Program-made: the position numbers and the translations under genes | Source of the DNA: a bacterium | GTDB lineage: Bacteria > Verrucomicrobiota > Kiritimatiellia > CAIKKV01 > CAITUY01 | Reading direction: 5' to 3' | Length of the DNA: 64,000 nucleotides | Assembly: GCA_037128595.1 (NCBI GenBank) | Contig: JBAXWB010000008.1 | Coordinates: 69,889 to 133,888 of the forward strand | Part shown: positions 26,268 to 35,129 of the stretch, in pieces | How positions within the stretch are numbered: the stretch's first letter is position 1 | Layout of the letters: every line of letters starts with the position of its first letter | Notes under the pieces: model-generated | What the model saw: only the letters and a program-made list of their open reading frames with translations | Databases searched by the model: none | What the model was told of the DNA's origin: nothing

Positions 26268-26291
26268 ACCCATACCAGCGTAAAGATTACA

Positions 26292-29200
26292 TTACCATCC
26301 GAACCTAGACCGCTTGATGTCCTTCTCTAACAGAATCTCAATCTTACGGACTTCGCCGGCCCGCACACGATAATACTGCAAACATGATTTAAACCCAGGC
26401 GCATCCACCATGACCTGATGATTTTCTCCAGGAGAGACCTCAACTCGACCCGCCTTCACACTATTGCCGTCCACCTTGATGGTGGCGATTCTGGGCGCAA
26501 CAACAATATTAAAAACACCATTGCTACTCATCACGGCCACCGGGGGAGCACCAGCCCCAACCGACGTCACAGGGGCCGTCTCGATGGCCAAAGGCTTTGT
26601 TTCTGGCAACACTTTCTCTACCGGCGCCGCCTCGACGACTACAGGCTTGGCTACTGGCAACGCTTTCTCTACCGGCGCCGTCGCGACGACTACAGGCTTG
26701 GCTACTGGCAACACTTTCTCCAGGGGGGCGATCACCAGTTCTGCCCCACCTGCGCCCCGCATCGTCACCGACTCAATCCGAGGTTGTCGGTCTTCACGCC
26801 CTTCAATCATTAGCGAAACAACCATTCCGGGCGAATGAACCGGCCACTCATGATCCAACGTTCCCTCCCGGGCTAACATCAATTTGCCTTTGAGCTCCTG
26901 TCCCGAGATCCGGACATCCTCCCCCGACTTGTTGCAGAAGCGCAGAATAAATATCGTTTTTTGTTTTGCTGAAGTTTCGCGCAGCGTCCTGGCCCGTCCC
27001 GCCAACACCTGCTCTACCGCAGCCTCGTTCAGCACCGTATCCACCGCCTTGAGCCGGCGTAACCGCTGCGAAAGCGGGTCCTTTTGCATCAACGTCCGCT
27101 CGATAAGCGCTGAATACTCAGCTACCCCGGACTCCCACTGATCCTTCAGTCCGGAATCAGCCAAAGCCACCGCTGAAACGTCCGCAAGAATCCGCACCCC
27201 ATCCACACAGCTCTCAAGATTGCCCCGCCCGACCCGGCCCCGGAGTTCTGTCAATACCTGAGCCGCGTCCTGGATGCTCTTCCGGATGGCCATCGCCTGA
27301 CGCTGTCGCGTCTCAGCCGCCACACGGCTGGCCTCCACGTCCTGATCCAGCCCCGAGAGCGCCCCCTTCCTGAACCGCTCCGGCACCGAGGCGATCAGGG
27401 CCGTCAAGGCCTTCCCCGCAGCCTGTCCTTCGGCCATCCGGTCCCCCTCATAAGCAGCCTTAGCCTGGCGGACTAGCTCCCCGGCAAACAGCTGATACCT
27501 GGCGACCGCGGCCTCCTCCACAGATTTGACCTGGGCGGGCTGTAATTTGACGTCAGGATTCTTTTCCAAATTGCCAAACTCGACAAGCGCCAACCGCAGC
27601 GAATCCCGGTCGCGTGCATTAGTAATCTGGTCCCTGATCCGCATACACGCCCCGGCCCATTCACGCTCCAACGCTGCCGCCTGCAGTGCCTTGACGGAAG
27701 CCGCCGACGGCACCGGTGACGTCAGTCCAACGGACATCTGCTCAACGTCCTTAACCGCACGTTCAGGCCCCCGGTCCAAAGCCTCCGTTTTACGAGCCTC
27801 CGGACTACCCACCATCCAGCGCCCCAGGCCTCCCGCCAGCACGAGCCCGACGACCACCAATCCCGCGAGCATCAGGACCTTACGTCGTCTCCGCCGCACC
27901 GCCTCCGCCTTGCCGGCAGCCATCAGATTGAGTGGAGCCGCCATCGTCCTCTCAAGTTCCTCCAGCGGGCGGGTGCCCACGGTAGCCCCGGGCTCCGGCA
28001 AAGGAAAGTCATTCTCATCGGCAAATGAATGCAGCGTGGCAATGGTCAGCTCCGCCTGGCCCTCATCCGCCGGGCTGTCATCATACCCGGTTCCCCCCTG
28101 AATATGTTCAAGAGCCAATTTCAACTCAGCCGCGCTCCGGTAGCGATCAACCGGGCGTTGCGCAAGCGCCTTCAGGATCACCCCTTTCAAACGGGGATAC
28201 TGCCTGAAGGCCTCCCCTTCAAAAGACAGCTCTACCGGCTTGCGCAAGCGTTGCTGAAACGCCATCCAGGCCGAATTTACGTCGGTAGGCAACCGATCGT
28301 AGACCGGCCGGCCTGCCAGCGATTCATAAAGGCATAGCCCCAGCGCATAGAGGTCCGATTGAGGAGAGCCGCGATCTCCACCTGCCTCGGCAAATTCCGG
28401 TGGCATATAATCCAACGTCCCGGGAACCCCGCCCACCGTCACCGTCCCGGAAACATCCCGAGCCACGCCGAGGTCAAAGATCTTCCCATTGCCGGGCTGC
28501 CCCACTGGAGCATACAAGTTGCCCGGCTTGATGTCCCGGTGAATGATCGGACGTGAATTTTCATGCAGGAATTGAAGGGCTGACAAATACCCGATATAGA
28601 GCGGGAAGGCTTCAGACGGCTCCAACCTCCCCTCATTTTTAAGCCGAGTTCGCAGCGTCCAGCCGGGCATCCCCTCCAGAAATTCCAGAATCAGAAAATA
28701 CTGCTTTTCGCCTACCGCTCCCTCAACAATCATAAAGTCAATATACTTGACCAGATTGGGATGGGAATACTGCTGCAGGATTTTAGCTTCCTTGATAAAC
28801 CGTTCTGATTGTTTTTCAGCAAACAGATGTTTGACCGCCACCAGGGCTCCATCGGAAATCCGACGCGCCTTGAACACCTCGCCAAATCCACCACGCCCCA
28901 GAACGGCCAGCAGTTCATATTCATCTTTATTCTTGTGCCGGATCCGGCGGCTCCGTATTTTGCGAAAATCTTCCAGCATCGAAGCAAAGGTGGCATACCG
29001 CTGCTCCCGTTTGGCGGCCAGACAACGCGCCACAAACGGTTTCGCGTTACTCAATACCCGGAACACAGCCGGACGGAACGAAGGCGATGGCGCCCCACCA
29101 TCTTTCCACCGGTTCAAATAGCCGATATGCGCAGACTCACCCAACCCGTCATATGGCAACGTCCCCGTCAACGCCTGATAGAAGCAAACCCCAAGACTGA

Positions 29201-29822
29201 AAATATCTGACGCCTCATCCCCCCGGAAACCCGGAATGGTGATGAAGTCCGGAGCCATATAATCAAATGTCCCCTTCCATCCGGCCGTACTCATCTGGCC
29301 GCCTTCATCCTGCCGCGCAATGTCAAAGTCGATGACCTTGACCGCCCCATCTTTTGTAATAAATATATTAGACGGCTTGAGATCCCTGTGCGTGATCCCC
29401 CGTTCGCGAGCATGGATCAATCCGGCCAGGCATTGTTCAAACACTTCCTCAACTTGTGCCCAGGGCAGTCCGGTATTGGCCCGCTTCAAGCGGTCGGCCA
29501 GGGTCTCCCCTTCCAAAAACTCCATCACCAGGCATTGCGCCTCATCCCATTCCCCTGAATGCCATGAAAAGCTATCGCGATAGCGGACAATATTGGTATG
29601 CGACAGGCGGCGCAAAATATCCGCCTGTGACTGAAACTTGGAACGCAATTGATCATCGTCGCCGGTAATCCTGATCAATTTAATCGCAACGATTTCATCC
29701 TGCACAAGTTGCGCCGAGGTTGGCCCCGTATAACGGCCCTGATAGACACGACCTTGAGCGCCATCCCCAATCAGGGCCAGCAACTCATAATCGCCCACCT
29801 GTTCTTTTCCTGTCTCCGTCAT
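26292..29822 (-). CDS. Tandem-domain Ser/Thr protein kinase with transmembrane segment and PEGA-like end
   Basis: 1,176 residues with two eukaryotic-type kinase domains. Domain 1 (about 12-290): glycine loop GDGAQGRVY, VAIK Lys48, HRDLKPSN with Asp147, then DFD (165-167) instead of DFG. Domain 2 (about 302-575): GRGGFGEVF, VAVK Lys331, HRDIKPGN with Asp430, then DLG (450-452) instead of DFG. A single membrane helix (VLMLAGLVVVGLVLAGGLG, near residue 655) leads to a large, mostly helical extracytoplasmic region, three 17-residue repeats and a PEGA-like C-terminus (IVVAPRIATIKVDG). The start overlaps the phosphatase stop (ATGA), so kinase and phosphatase are co-translated. It is the likely writer for the FHA domains of the nearby Tad genes. 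Confidence 0.93.
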   Translation of the reverse strand: MTETGKEQVGDYELLALIGDGAQGRVYQGRYTGPTSAQLVQDEIVAIKLIRITGDDDQLRSKFQSQADILRRLSHTNIVRYRDSFSWHSGEWDEAQCLVMEFLEGETLADRLKRANTGLPWAQVEEVFEQCLAGLIHARERGITHRDLKPSNIFITKDGAVKVIDFDIARQDEGGQMSTAGWKGTFDYMAPDFITIPGFRGDEASDIFSLGVCFYQALTGTLPYDGLGESAHIGYLNRWKDGGAPSPSFRPAVFRVLSNAKPFVARCLAAKREQRYATFASMLEDFRKIRSRRIRHKNKDEYELLAVLGRGGFGEVFKARRISDGALVAVKHLFAEKQSERFIKEAKILQQYSHPNLVKYIDFMIVEGAVGEKQYFLILEFLEGMPGWTLRTRLKNEGRLEPSEAFPLYIGYLSALQFLHENSRPIIHRDIKPGNLYAPVGQPGNGKIFDLGVARDVSGTVTVGGVPGTLDYMPPEFAEAGGDRGSPQSDLYALGLCLYESLAGRPVYDRLPTDVNSAWMAFQQRLRKPVELSFEGEAFRQYPRLKGVILKALAQRPVDRYRSAAELKLALEHIQGGTGYDDSPADEGQAELTIATLHSFADENDFPLPEPGATVGTRPLEELERTMAAPLNLMAAGKAEAVRRRRRKVLMLAGLVVVGLVLAGGLGRWMVGSPEARKTEALDRGPERAVKDVEQMSVGLTSPVPSAASVKALQAAALEREWAGACMRIRDQITNARDRDSLRLALVEFGNLEKNPDVKLQPAQVKSVEEAAVARYQLFAGELVRQAKAAYEGDRMAEGQAAGKALTALIASVPERFRKGALSGLDQDVEASRVAAETRQRQAMAIRKSIQDAAQVLTELRGRVGRGNLESCVDGVRILADVSAVALADSGLKDQWESGVAEYSALIERTLMQKDPLSQRLRRLKAVDTVLNEAAVEQVLAGRARTLRETSAKQKTIFILRFCNKSGEDVRISGQELKGKLMLAREGTLDHEWPVHSPGMVVSLMIEGREDRQPRIESVTMRGAGGAELVIAPLEKVLPVAKPVVVATAPVEKALPVAKPVVVEAAPVEKVLPETKPLAIETAPVTSVGAGAPPVAVMSSNGVFNIVVAPRIATIKVDGNSVKAGRVEVSPGENHQVMVDAPGFKSCLQYYRVRAGEVRKIEILLEKDIKRSRFGW
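26590..26725. repeat. 51-bp in-frame tandem repeats in the kinase gene
   Basis: GGCAAC starts recur at 26605, 26656 and 26707, a period of 51 nt. They encode three 17-residue repeats of the type VEKALPVAKPVVVEAAP in the extracytoplasmic part of the kinase, just before the PEGA-like domain. The copies are nearly identical, which points to recent duplication and likely length variation between strains. Confidence 0.8.
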
Positions 29823-31051
29823 TCCTGAGTTCCACCTTGTCCCTCTGCACCAGCGGCAGGGTGTTCATTGCCGACCGCATCGCCCTTAGGGACTGCAGGA
29901 GCGGGCAACCGGGCGGCCGGGGCTTCTTTAAGCGCACCAACGTGATCAAAAACATTCGTTCTCAGCACCAGAAAGGTCCCCACTCCTGCCAGGATCACCA
30001 ACGCAAAAAGGAGCCATACCCAGATCATGCTCTCAGAAGAAGCCGGGGGAATGCGCCTGATTCCTGGATTAACACGCGCCGGAGTGACCGGAGTCTGCTC
30101 CCGACCGCGCCCTGAATCGGGACTATCAGGGGTGACCCCCTCGGTCGCCATGGTCCCCGCCGTGTTGGCTGTTTCGCCGGTCTCATCCTGTTCCTCGTGA
30201 CCCGGGGCGGGTTCAGGCCTCTCGGTGGCTCCCACTACCAGTTGCTGCAGAGCCAGAGTCTCGGGCGGCGTCTCCATGGTGGGACCCTCGGGGAGAGGGC
30301 TCGCTACCCTAATCACAATAACCGTGACATTATCATCCCCCCCCTCATGCAAGGCTTCATCAATCAGCAATTTCGCCATCTGCTCAAGGGGGTCAGACTG
30401 ATGCTTCCTGATAATCTTGTGAATCCGCCGATCGCTCAACATCTTATCCAAGCCGTCGGAACACAGCAGGAAAATATCCCCCGCCGCCACATCAAACGGA
30501 GTGGCTTCAAGGATCACATTCCGATCCAGCCCGACCGCACGCGTAATAACGCCCCGGAACATGAGGGGCAACGTGCTGTCGTCGGGAAGCCCCGCCGCGG
30601 CCGCGACAGAGTGATCCGTCGTCAACTGGACCAAGGTATCCCGACGAAGGCGGTAGGCCCGACTATCGCCCGCATGCAGGGCAATCCCCCTGGATGGAAA
30701 CACCCGATCAAACACCAGACCGACCGCCGTACTTCCTGTGCCGTTGATGCCCAGTCCATCCGCACGCTCCTTGATCCAGCGACTCGCCTCATTCAGTGCC
30801 CGCTCGAATAATATGGCAGAGGCCTCCGCCGTCACCGAATAGCGGGCATCCGGTGATTCAAGGAAGGTCTTTCGCAAGGCATCCACGACCGCCTTGCTGG
30901 CCACCTCGCCCCCCTGAACCCCGCCCATCCCATCCGCCACGCAGAACACACCGCTCCCGGGCAGACTGATCATGGAATCTTCATTATTTTTCCGCCGCCG
31001 CCCGACATCCGTCAATTCGGCGGACGACAGATATTCAAACTGGGTATTCAC
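29819..31051 (-). CDS. PP2C-family Ser/Thr protein phosphatase, membrane anchored
   Basis: 410 residues. The catalytic domain (about 12-245) has the PP2C motifs TDVGRRRKNNEDS (metal-binding Asp), FCVADGMGGVQGGEVAS (DGMGG), GDSRAYRLR, LTTDHSV, LLCSDGLDKML and GGDDNVTVIVI. A Pro/Glu/Thr-rich linker (about 250-335) leads to one membrane helix (MIWVWLLFALVILAGVG) and a short outer tail. It opposes the tandem kinase encoded in the overlapping downstream gene. This order (phosphatase, kinase) is a common bacterial signalling pair, but a membrane-bound phosphatase is less common. Confidence 0.94.
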   Translation of the reverse strand: MNTQFEYLSSAELTDVGRRRKNNEDSMISLPGSGVFCVADGMGGVQGGEVASKAVVDALRKTFLESPDARYSVTAEASAILFERALNEASRWIKERADGLGINGTGSTAVGLVFDRVFPSRGIALHAGDSRAYRLRRDTLVQLTTDHSVAAAAGLPDDSTLPLMFRGVITRAVGLDRNVILEATPFDVAAGDIFLLCSDGLDKMLSDRRIHKIIRKHQSDPLEQMAKLLIDEALHEGGDDNVTVIVIRVASPLPEGPTMETPPETLALQQLVVGATERPEPAPGHEEQDETGETANTAGTMATEGVTPDSPDSGRGREQTPVTPARVNPGIRRIPPASSESMIWVWLLFALVILAGVGTFLVLRTNVFDHVGALKEAPAARLPAPAVPKGDAVGNEHPAAGAEGQGGTQE

Positions 31052-31073
31052 GGTAACAGGCCTCTTTCAGAAA

Positions 31074-33122
31074 TTACTTTCCAGGTTCAATTTCAATCAT
31101 TCCGCTCTTTTCACTCTCCAACCCATCCTTATCCACAGCCGAAATGGTCACGGTCATCGGCTTTGACAGTTCCGTGAATTCGAAAAGGTAAGAGGTCTGC
31201 TCCGTGGTTGCAATCGGCTCCCACCCAAAAAGTTTCTTCCGCCACACATTGTAGCGCTGCACATCCGGTTGCGCAGGCGCCTGCCAGCTGACCCGTGCAT
31301 TTGTCCCCACCCACTCGCGACTGACCCTTGAGGGCGCATCAGGGATCGGCTTGGCCCGTCCCATGATCACCTTGCTCCAGTCGCTTTCCAGACCGGCCTT
31401 ATCAACTGCCTTGATCCGGGAATACCGGATTGTGCCCGACTCCAACGCCATTTCCCTCGCGGAAAGCCCACCCAATCGTCCGGAAGCGACCGTCATCAAC
31501 TTGCGGAATCCCGCATCGGGCCGGTCCGCACTCTCAACCACATAATCGGCAATATCCATTTCGGAGTTGGCCGCCCACGTCAGGTTGATGGACAAGGGGG
31601 TATTCGTGGTCGCCATCAACCCCACAGGAGCGGCAGGACGGTATTTTGTACGCGCCGAGGCGGCGATTGAGGCCGATGAACGGACGTTGGCATTATTGAA
31701 CCCGATGACCTTGTATTGATACACGGCTCCATCTTTCAGAAAGCCCAGACCCGAGGTGGGCTTGATTTCGCCGCGATCCAGAAAGTTTGTCGAGCTGTGG
31801 CCATTCAACCGGCACACCTGCGCCCAGTTATCCTCACTATCATCAGCGCGCCACACCTCATACCCGACCACCGATTTATCCAGACTCATGGTCCAGGAAA
31901 CCGGAATCTCACGGGGCCGTCCAGTTAAAGCCACTACGGCCGCCACCTCCTCCGGCACTCCACGGGTGAAGGCTCGGGCCACGTCCGAGAACGCGCCTTC
32001 AGCCGTTACCGCATTCACGGCACGGATTCTGTAAAAATAGATGGCTTCATCCTCGAGTTTCCCCGGATTGGTGCCCCCGTCCAGATAGGAGCAGGAGGAC
32101 CGTCCGGGGGCCGACCCTATTTTCTCAAAAAGACCTTCCGCCTGCCGGGCCCGGTAGACATCATACCGGACCACATCCGGCTCGGGGTTCGACTCCCAGG
32201 AGATCGGAACACATCGCACTTCATCGGAGACGCCCACCACATGCTTCACCGCTGCAGGCGGCGGCAGTGTAACGACTTCAGAGACCCCGGAGGGGGCGCT
32301 TTCGGCATTCACACGGTTTACCGCAACCACACGATACAAATATCGGGTGCTATCCTTCAACACCGAAGCGGCCGTGCCACCATCCGTAAAGGTACAGGAC
32401 GGGGTTACTCCGATACGTTCAAAGGCCGTTGAAGATGAAGCCAACGCCCGCTCAACGCGGTAAAGGGTAACCGCCTCAGACGGGGCCGCCCCCCCCCAGG
32501 TCACCGTTACCCCGCGGGAACTTGAGGCCACCGTGCTCACCTTGGAAGGGGAGGCAGGCGGGGGAGCCGTCACCGCCTTGACCACTGCAGAAGGAATGCT
32601 TTCCGGGCCCTCACGCTCCAATTGGGCAATAATCCGGTAGTAATAGGCGGTATTGTCCCTCAAGGGATTGTCTCGGGTTCCTGTATCTTTGAAGGACATT
32701 TTACGGGGCGAAACCGCCGCAATCTCCGCAAACGCATCATCTGATTCAAAGGAGCGTTCAATCTTGTAATGGAAGCACTCATCTGTCGGCATTTTCCAGC
32801 TGACCATTACCTCCCGCAACCCCTTACTCGAAACGGTCACTCCTTCGGGTTGTCCGTATAATGTTTTTCGTTTTATCGCGCTATCGGCCACAGGCGACCC
32901 CACTGTGGGGCCGCTTGAAAGCGTAGACGCAGGAACCCCTGACGTTAATGAAGCGTGACCCTCCGTGCGACGGGGATCAGCAATCTCGTACACCACCGCA
33001 TTGCCGACCTGATTAGCGATGACCTCGCGGGGCAGATAATCAGGAACCCGCTGCCGGGTACGACACCCCGTAAGGCCTGACACCAAACACCATATCAATA
33101 AAATCCGTAGCAACCACACCAT
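31074..33122 (-). CDS. Lipoprotein with six fibronectin type III domains
   Basis: 682 residues. The signal with lipobox SGLTGC predicts a lipid anchor. After a linker of about 70 residues come six FN3 repeats of 90-100 residues. Each has the Trp and Tyr of the fold (for example VMVSWKMPTDECFHYKIERS, VPISWESNPEPDVVRYDVYR, INLTWAANSEMDIADYVVES) and several carry YxYRIxA(V/I)N strands. It lies 22 nt upstream of the phosphatase gene on the same strand, so it likely belongs to the same operon. It may be the extracytoplasmic ligand or sensor partner of the kinase system. Confidence 0.9.
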   Translation of the reverse strand: MVWLLRILLIWCLVSGLTGCRTRQRVPDYLPREVIANQVGNAVVYEIADPRRTEGHASLTSGVPASTLSSGPTVGSPVADSAIKRKTLYGQPEGVTVSSKGLREVMVSWKMPTDECFHYKIERSFESDDAFAEIAAVSPRKMSFKDTGTRDNPLRDNTAYYYRIIAQLEREGPESIPSAVVKAVTAPPPASPSKVSTVASSSRGVTVTWGGAAPSEAVTLYRVERALASSSTAFERIGVTPSCTFTDGGTAASVLKDSTRYLYRVVAVNRVNAESAPSGVSEVVTLPPPAAVKHVVGVSDEVRCVPISWESNPEPDVVRYDVYRARQAEGLFEKIGSAPGRSSCSYLDGGTNPGKLEDEAIYFYRIRAVNAVTAEGAFSDVARAFTRGVPEEVAAVVALTGRPREIPVSWTMSLDKSVVGYEVWRADDSEDNWAQVCRLNGHSSTNFLDRGEIKPTSGLGFLKDGAVYQYKVIGFNNANVRSSASIAASARTKYRPAAPVGLMATTNTPLSINLTWAANSEMDIADYVVESADRPDAGFRKLMTVASGRLGGLSAREMALESGTIRYSRIKAVDKAGLESDWSKVIMGRAKPIPDAPSRVSREWVGTNARVSWQAPAQPDVQRYNVWRKKLFGWEPIATTEQTSYLFEFTELSKPMTVTISAVDKDGLESEKSGMIEIEPGK

Positions 33123-33270
33123 ATCCGTATCCTCCCCAGCCGATCCTCACCCACACCTCTATCAATACCCGCCTCTTTTTCCAAGCTTAACCTATAAAGT
33201 TGACAGTCATCCGCGTTCGCGCAAGGATTGGGAAAAGATTTTTGAACCCCAAGGAGGAGTTACCCTGAAT

Positions 33271-33621
33271 ATGACAAAATTATTGAAATGCCTCAGCAGT
33301 GGAATCGTTAGCCTGGTCTTTTGCCTGATGACCGGGTGCGCCACCACCCCAGGTGGCATCGCGCCCTCCTCCACCCCGCTGGAAGGGCGGAGTTACACCA
33401 TTCTCGGCTATACCGAAGCAACGGACAGCCGAGTCTGCCTGCTTGGCATCATCCCGATATCACGCCACAATTCCGTCCGCGATGCCATTCAGAATGCAGC
33501 GAGGAAAGTCGGCGGGGATGCGCTGATCGAAGTGACGGCAGAATCCTATACTCAATATTACATCCTCTTCTCGCGCGATATCACCCGCGTGGAAGGGATC
33601 GGCATCCGTTTCACAAAGTAG
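33271..33621 (+). CDS. Small lipoprotein (TRL-like)
   Basis: 116 residues with signal and lipobox CLMTGC. The mature part has GRSYTILGYTEATDSRVCLLGIIPIS, SVRDAIQNAARKVGGDALIEVTAE and a final strand; it resembles small TRL-type lipoproteins seen in many Gram-negatives. AAGGAGG lies 13 nt before the ATG, a long spacing; an in-frame CTG at 33265 would be better placed but has no other support. It is convergent with the end of the Tad cluster (stop-to-stop 11 nt) and divergent from the FN3 lipoprotein. Confidence 0.75.
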   Translation: MTKLLKCLSSGIVSLVFCLMTGCATTPGGIAPSSTPLEGRSYTILGYTEATDSRVCLLGIIPISRHNSVRDAIQNAARKVGGDALIEVTAESYTQYYILFSRDITRVEGIGIRFTK

Positions 33622-33632
33622 TGTCAGTCCGC

Positions 33633-34535
33633 TTACTCCGCAGGGCTCACTTCCGTCCAGGCCACCGACGCCCCTTGCCCATTGCGAGAAGGGGTAACCG
33701 CGAGGGAGCCGTATTGATCACCCCGGACAAGCAAGGCCGAATGGCCTTGTCCTGCGCGTTTTGGGGATGCGGCAAACATCGGGCGCCAGTTCCCCTTTTG
33801 CAAATTCAAAAGGGCTTCCCTGAATGCGCTCGCCGGATCCTGTTGCTGATACGTAATTTTAGTCTGGTAACGTTGATCCCCGCTCTCCTCAACCACATTC
33901 AACCCCTGGGGGGTCATCACCCCTCTGGCATCCGGAACAGGCAACCATGGGCCGGCAAAGTCCTTTACGGACGGAGCCGCCGCACCACAGATCGTAACTT
34001 GAACCCACCCGGCCTTGTCTGGACGTTCCTCTGTCGCGACATGGATGGACCATGCCCCGCGATTCAACGCCAGGGAGGACCCCGTCACCTTCCTGTAGAT
34101 CTCCAGAAATTGCGGATCCTGCAAACCTGAGTCCCCGCTCTGCTCACGATGCACCTCGGGCTTCAGGTTGTAACTTTCTTCCGTCACATCCCGCCACCCG
34201 CGTGCCGCCATCTGGCATTTGTAATACTCGAGGACCGCGGCCGGACTCGCACAGGTTTCCCAGTTTTCGGTAATGTAATCGACCCCATTCACACCCAATT
34301 CGCGCCGCCGCACGGCGGATGACGCCGGAAAATGGGGCCACAGGGACGGGGAGCTCCTGGCCACGCTCGGTCCCCTGACAGGCGGACTCCCGCCTTGCTC
34401 CGCCCGGGCAGGCTCCTCTCCCGTCAAACTGAACGAGCTCCCCAGGAAAATGCTCAAACACACGGACAACAGCCAGAGCACCAGACACGACAGAATGGCG
34501 CGCCCCGCTACCCCTGCTATCGCCTTGATATTCAT
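33633..34535 (-). CDS. Unknown protein at the end of the Tad operon
   Basis: About 300 residues. It starts at the ATG that shares one base with the TadE-like gene stop (TGATG at 34537-34533), so it is co-translated. An N-terminal membrane anchor (GRAILSCLVLWLLSVCLSIFL) is followed by a soluble periplasmic domain with no family I know. Around residue 95 is YYKCQMAARGWRDV, seen in some proteins with a compact sensor-like fold, and later blocks are beta-rich. Being last in the pilus operon it may be an accessory or quality-control factor. Confidence 0.65.
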   Translation of the reverse strand: MNIKAIAGVAGRAILSCLVLWLLSVCLSIFLGSSFSLTGEEPARAEQGGSPPVRGPSVARSSPSLWPHFPASSAVRRRELGVNGVDYITENWETCASPAAVLEYYKCQMAARGWRDVTEESYNLKPEVHREQSGDSGLQDPQFLEIYRKVTGSSLALNRGAWSIHVATEERPDKAGWVQVTICGAAAPSVKDFAGPWLPVPDARGVMTPQGLNVVEESGDQRYQTKITYQQQDPASAFREALLNLQKGNWRPMFAASPKRAGQGHSALLVRGDQYGSLAVTPSRNGQGASVAWTEVSPAE

Positions 34536-35116
34536 CAGGAAAGCAGACTTCCAATCCATTCGAGTATCGTCCCCACCGAACCGGCAATCTGGGACAACAC
34601 CCCCTTTAGCGCATCCGAACGGTCCGGCCAGGTATTCTCAACGTCTGCCGGCCAAACCGCAGAGGATGACTCCGACAGATAGTTCGTCAACGCCAGCGAA
34701 GGCATGAATGGAATTTGAATTTTCATCAGGGCGAACGGATACACATCGGGTTTTTCGAATTCTTCCGCAGTGATGCCAAAGGTAACGGTGGCCCGTTGCG
34801 CCGTGGCGTCGGCGCCACTCCATCCTGGGCCGATGGCGCTCAAATTTAGCCCCTCAGGCGCGGCAATATGCGCAAAATTAACATCTCTGCCGTAAAAGAA
34901 ACTGCCCGCAATCCCCCCGGCGTCCGCATTATGCCCCATCATCCAGGCGGCATGCCGTGCCGCCATGACGGTTCGCACATGATTGATTCGCATATAGCAC
35001 ACGTGACTGATCAACACCCAGGTTAACGCCATCAGGGCCAAGCCAATACAGGCTTCAACCAGGGCCTGACCGGAGGCACTTGCCCGTGAATTTCGATGGA
35101 GTGATAGGATAGTCAT
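34535..35116 (-). CDS. TadE-like pseudopilin
   Basis: 193 residues. The N-terminal region SGQALVEACIGLALMALTWVLI is a Gly/Glu-containing prepilin-like signal with one hydrophobic helix, as in TadE minor pseudopilins. The following part has RTVMAARHAAWMMGH and a mature domain without a clear family. It lies 13 nt after the TadG-like gene and overlaps the next gene by one base. TadE and related proteins are needed for pilus assembly and are cleaved by the prepilin peptidase. Confidence 0.82.
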   Translation of the reverse strand: MTILSLHRNSRASASGQALVEACIGLALMALTWVLISHVCYMRINHVRTVMAARHAAWMMGHNADAGGIAGSFFYGRDVNFAHIAAPEGLNLSAIGPGWSGADATAQRATVTFGITAEEFEKPDVYPFALMKIQIPFMPSLALTNYLSESSSAVWPADVENTWPDRSDALKGVLSQIAGSVGTILEWIGSLLS

Positions 35117-35129
35117 GCTAGAGCCAGCC

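Noticed and set aside
33321-34130. Open plus-strand frame of 269 codons
   Set aside because: It overlaps the lipoprotein gene and the antisense of the Tad-end gene, has no domain, and its codon use looks like a shadow frame.
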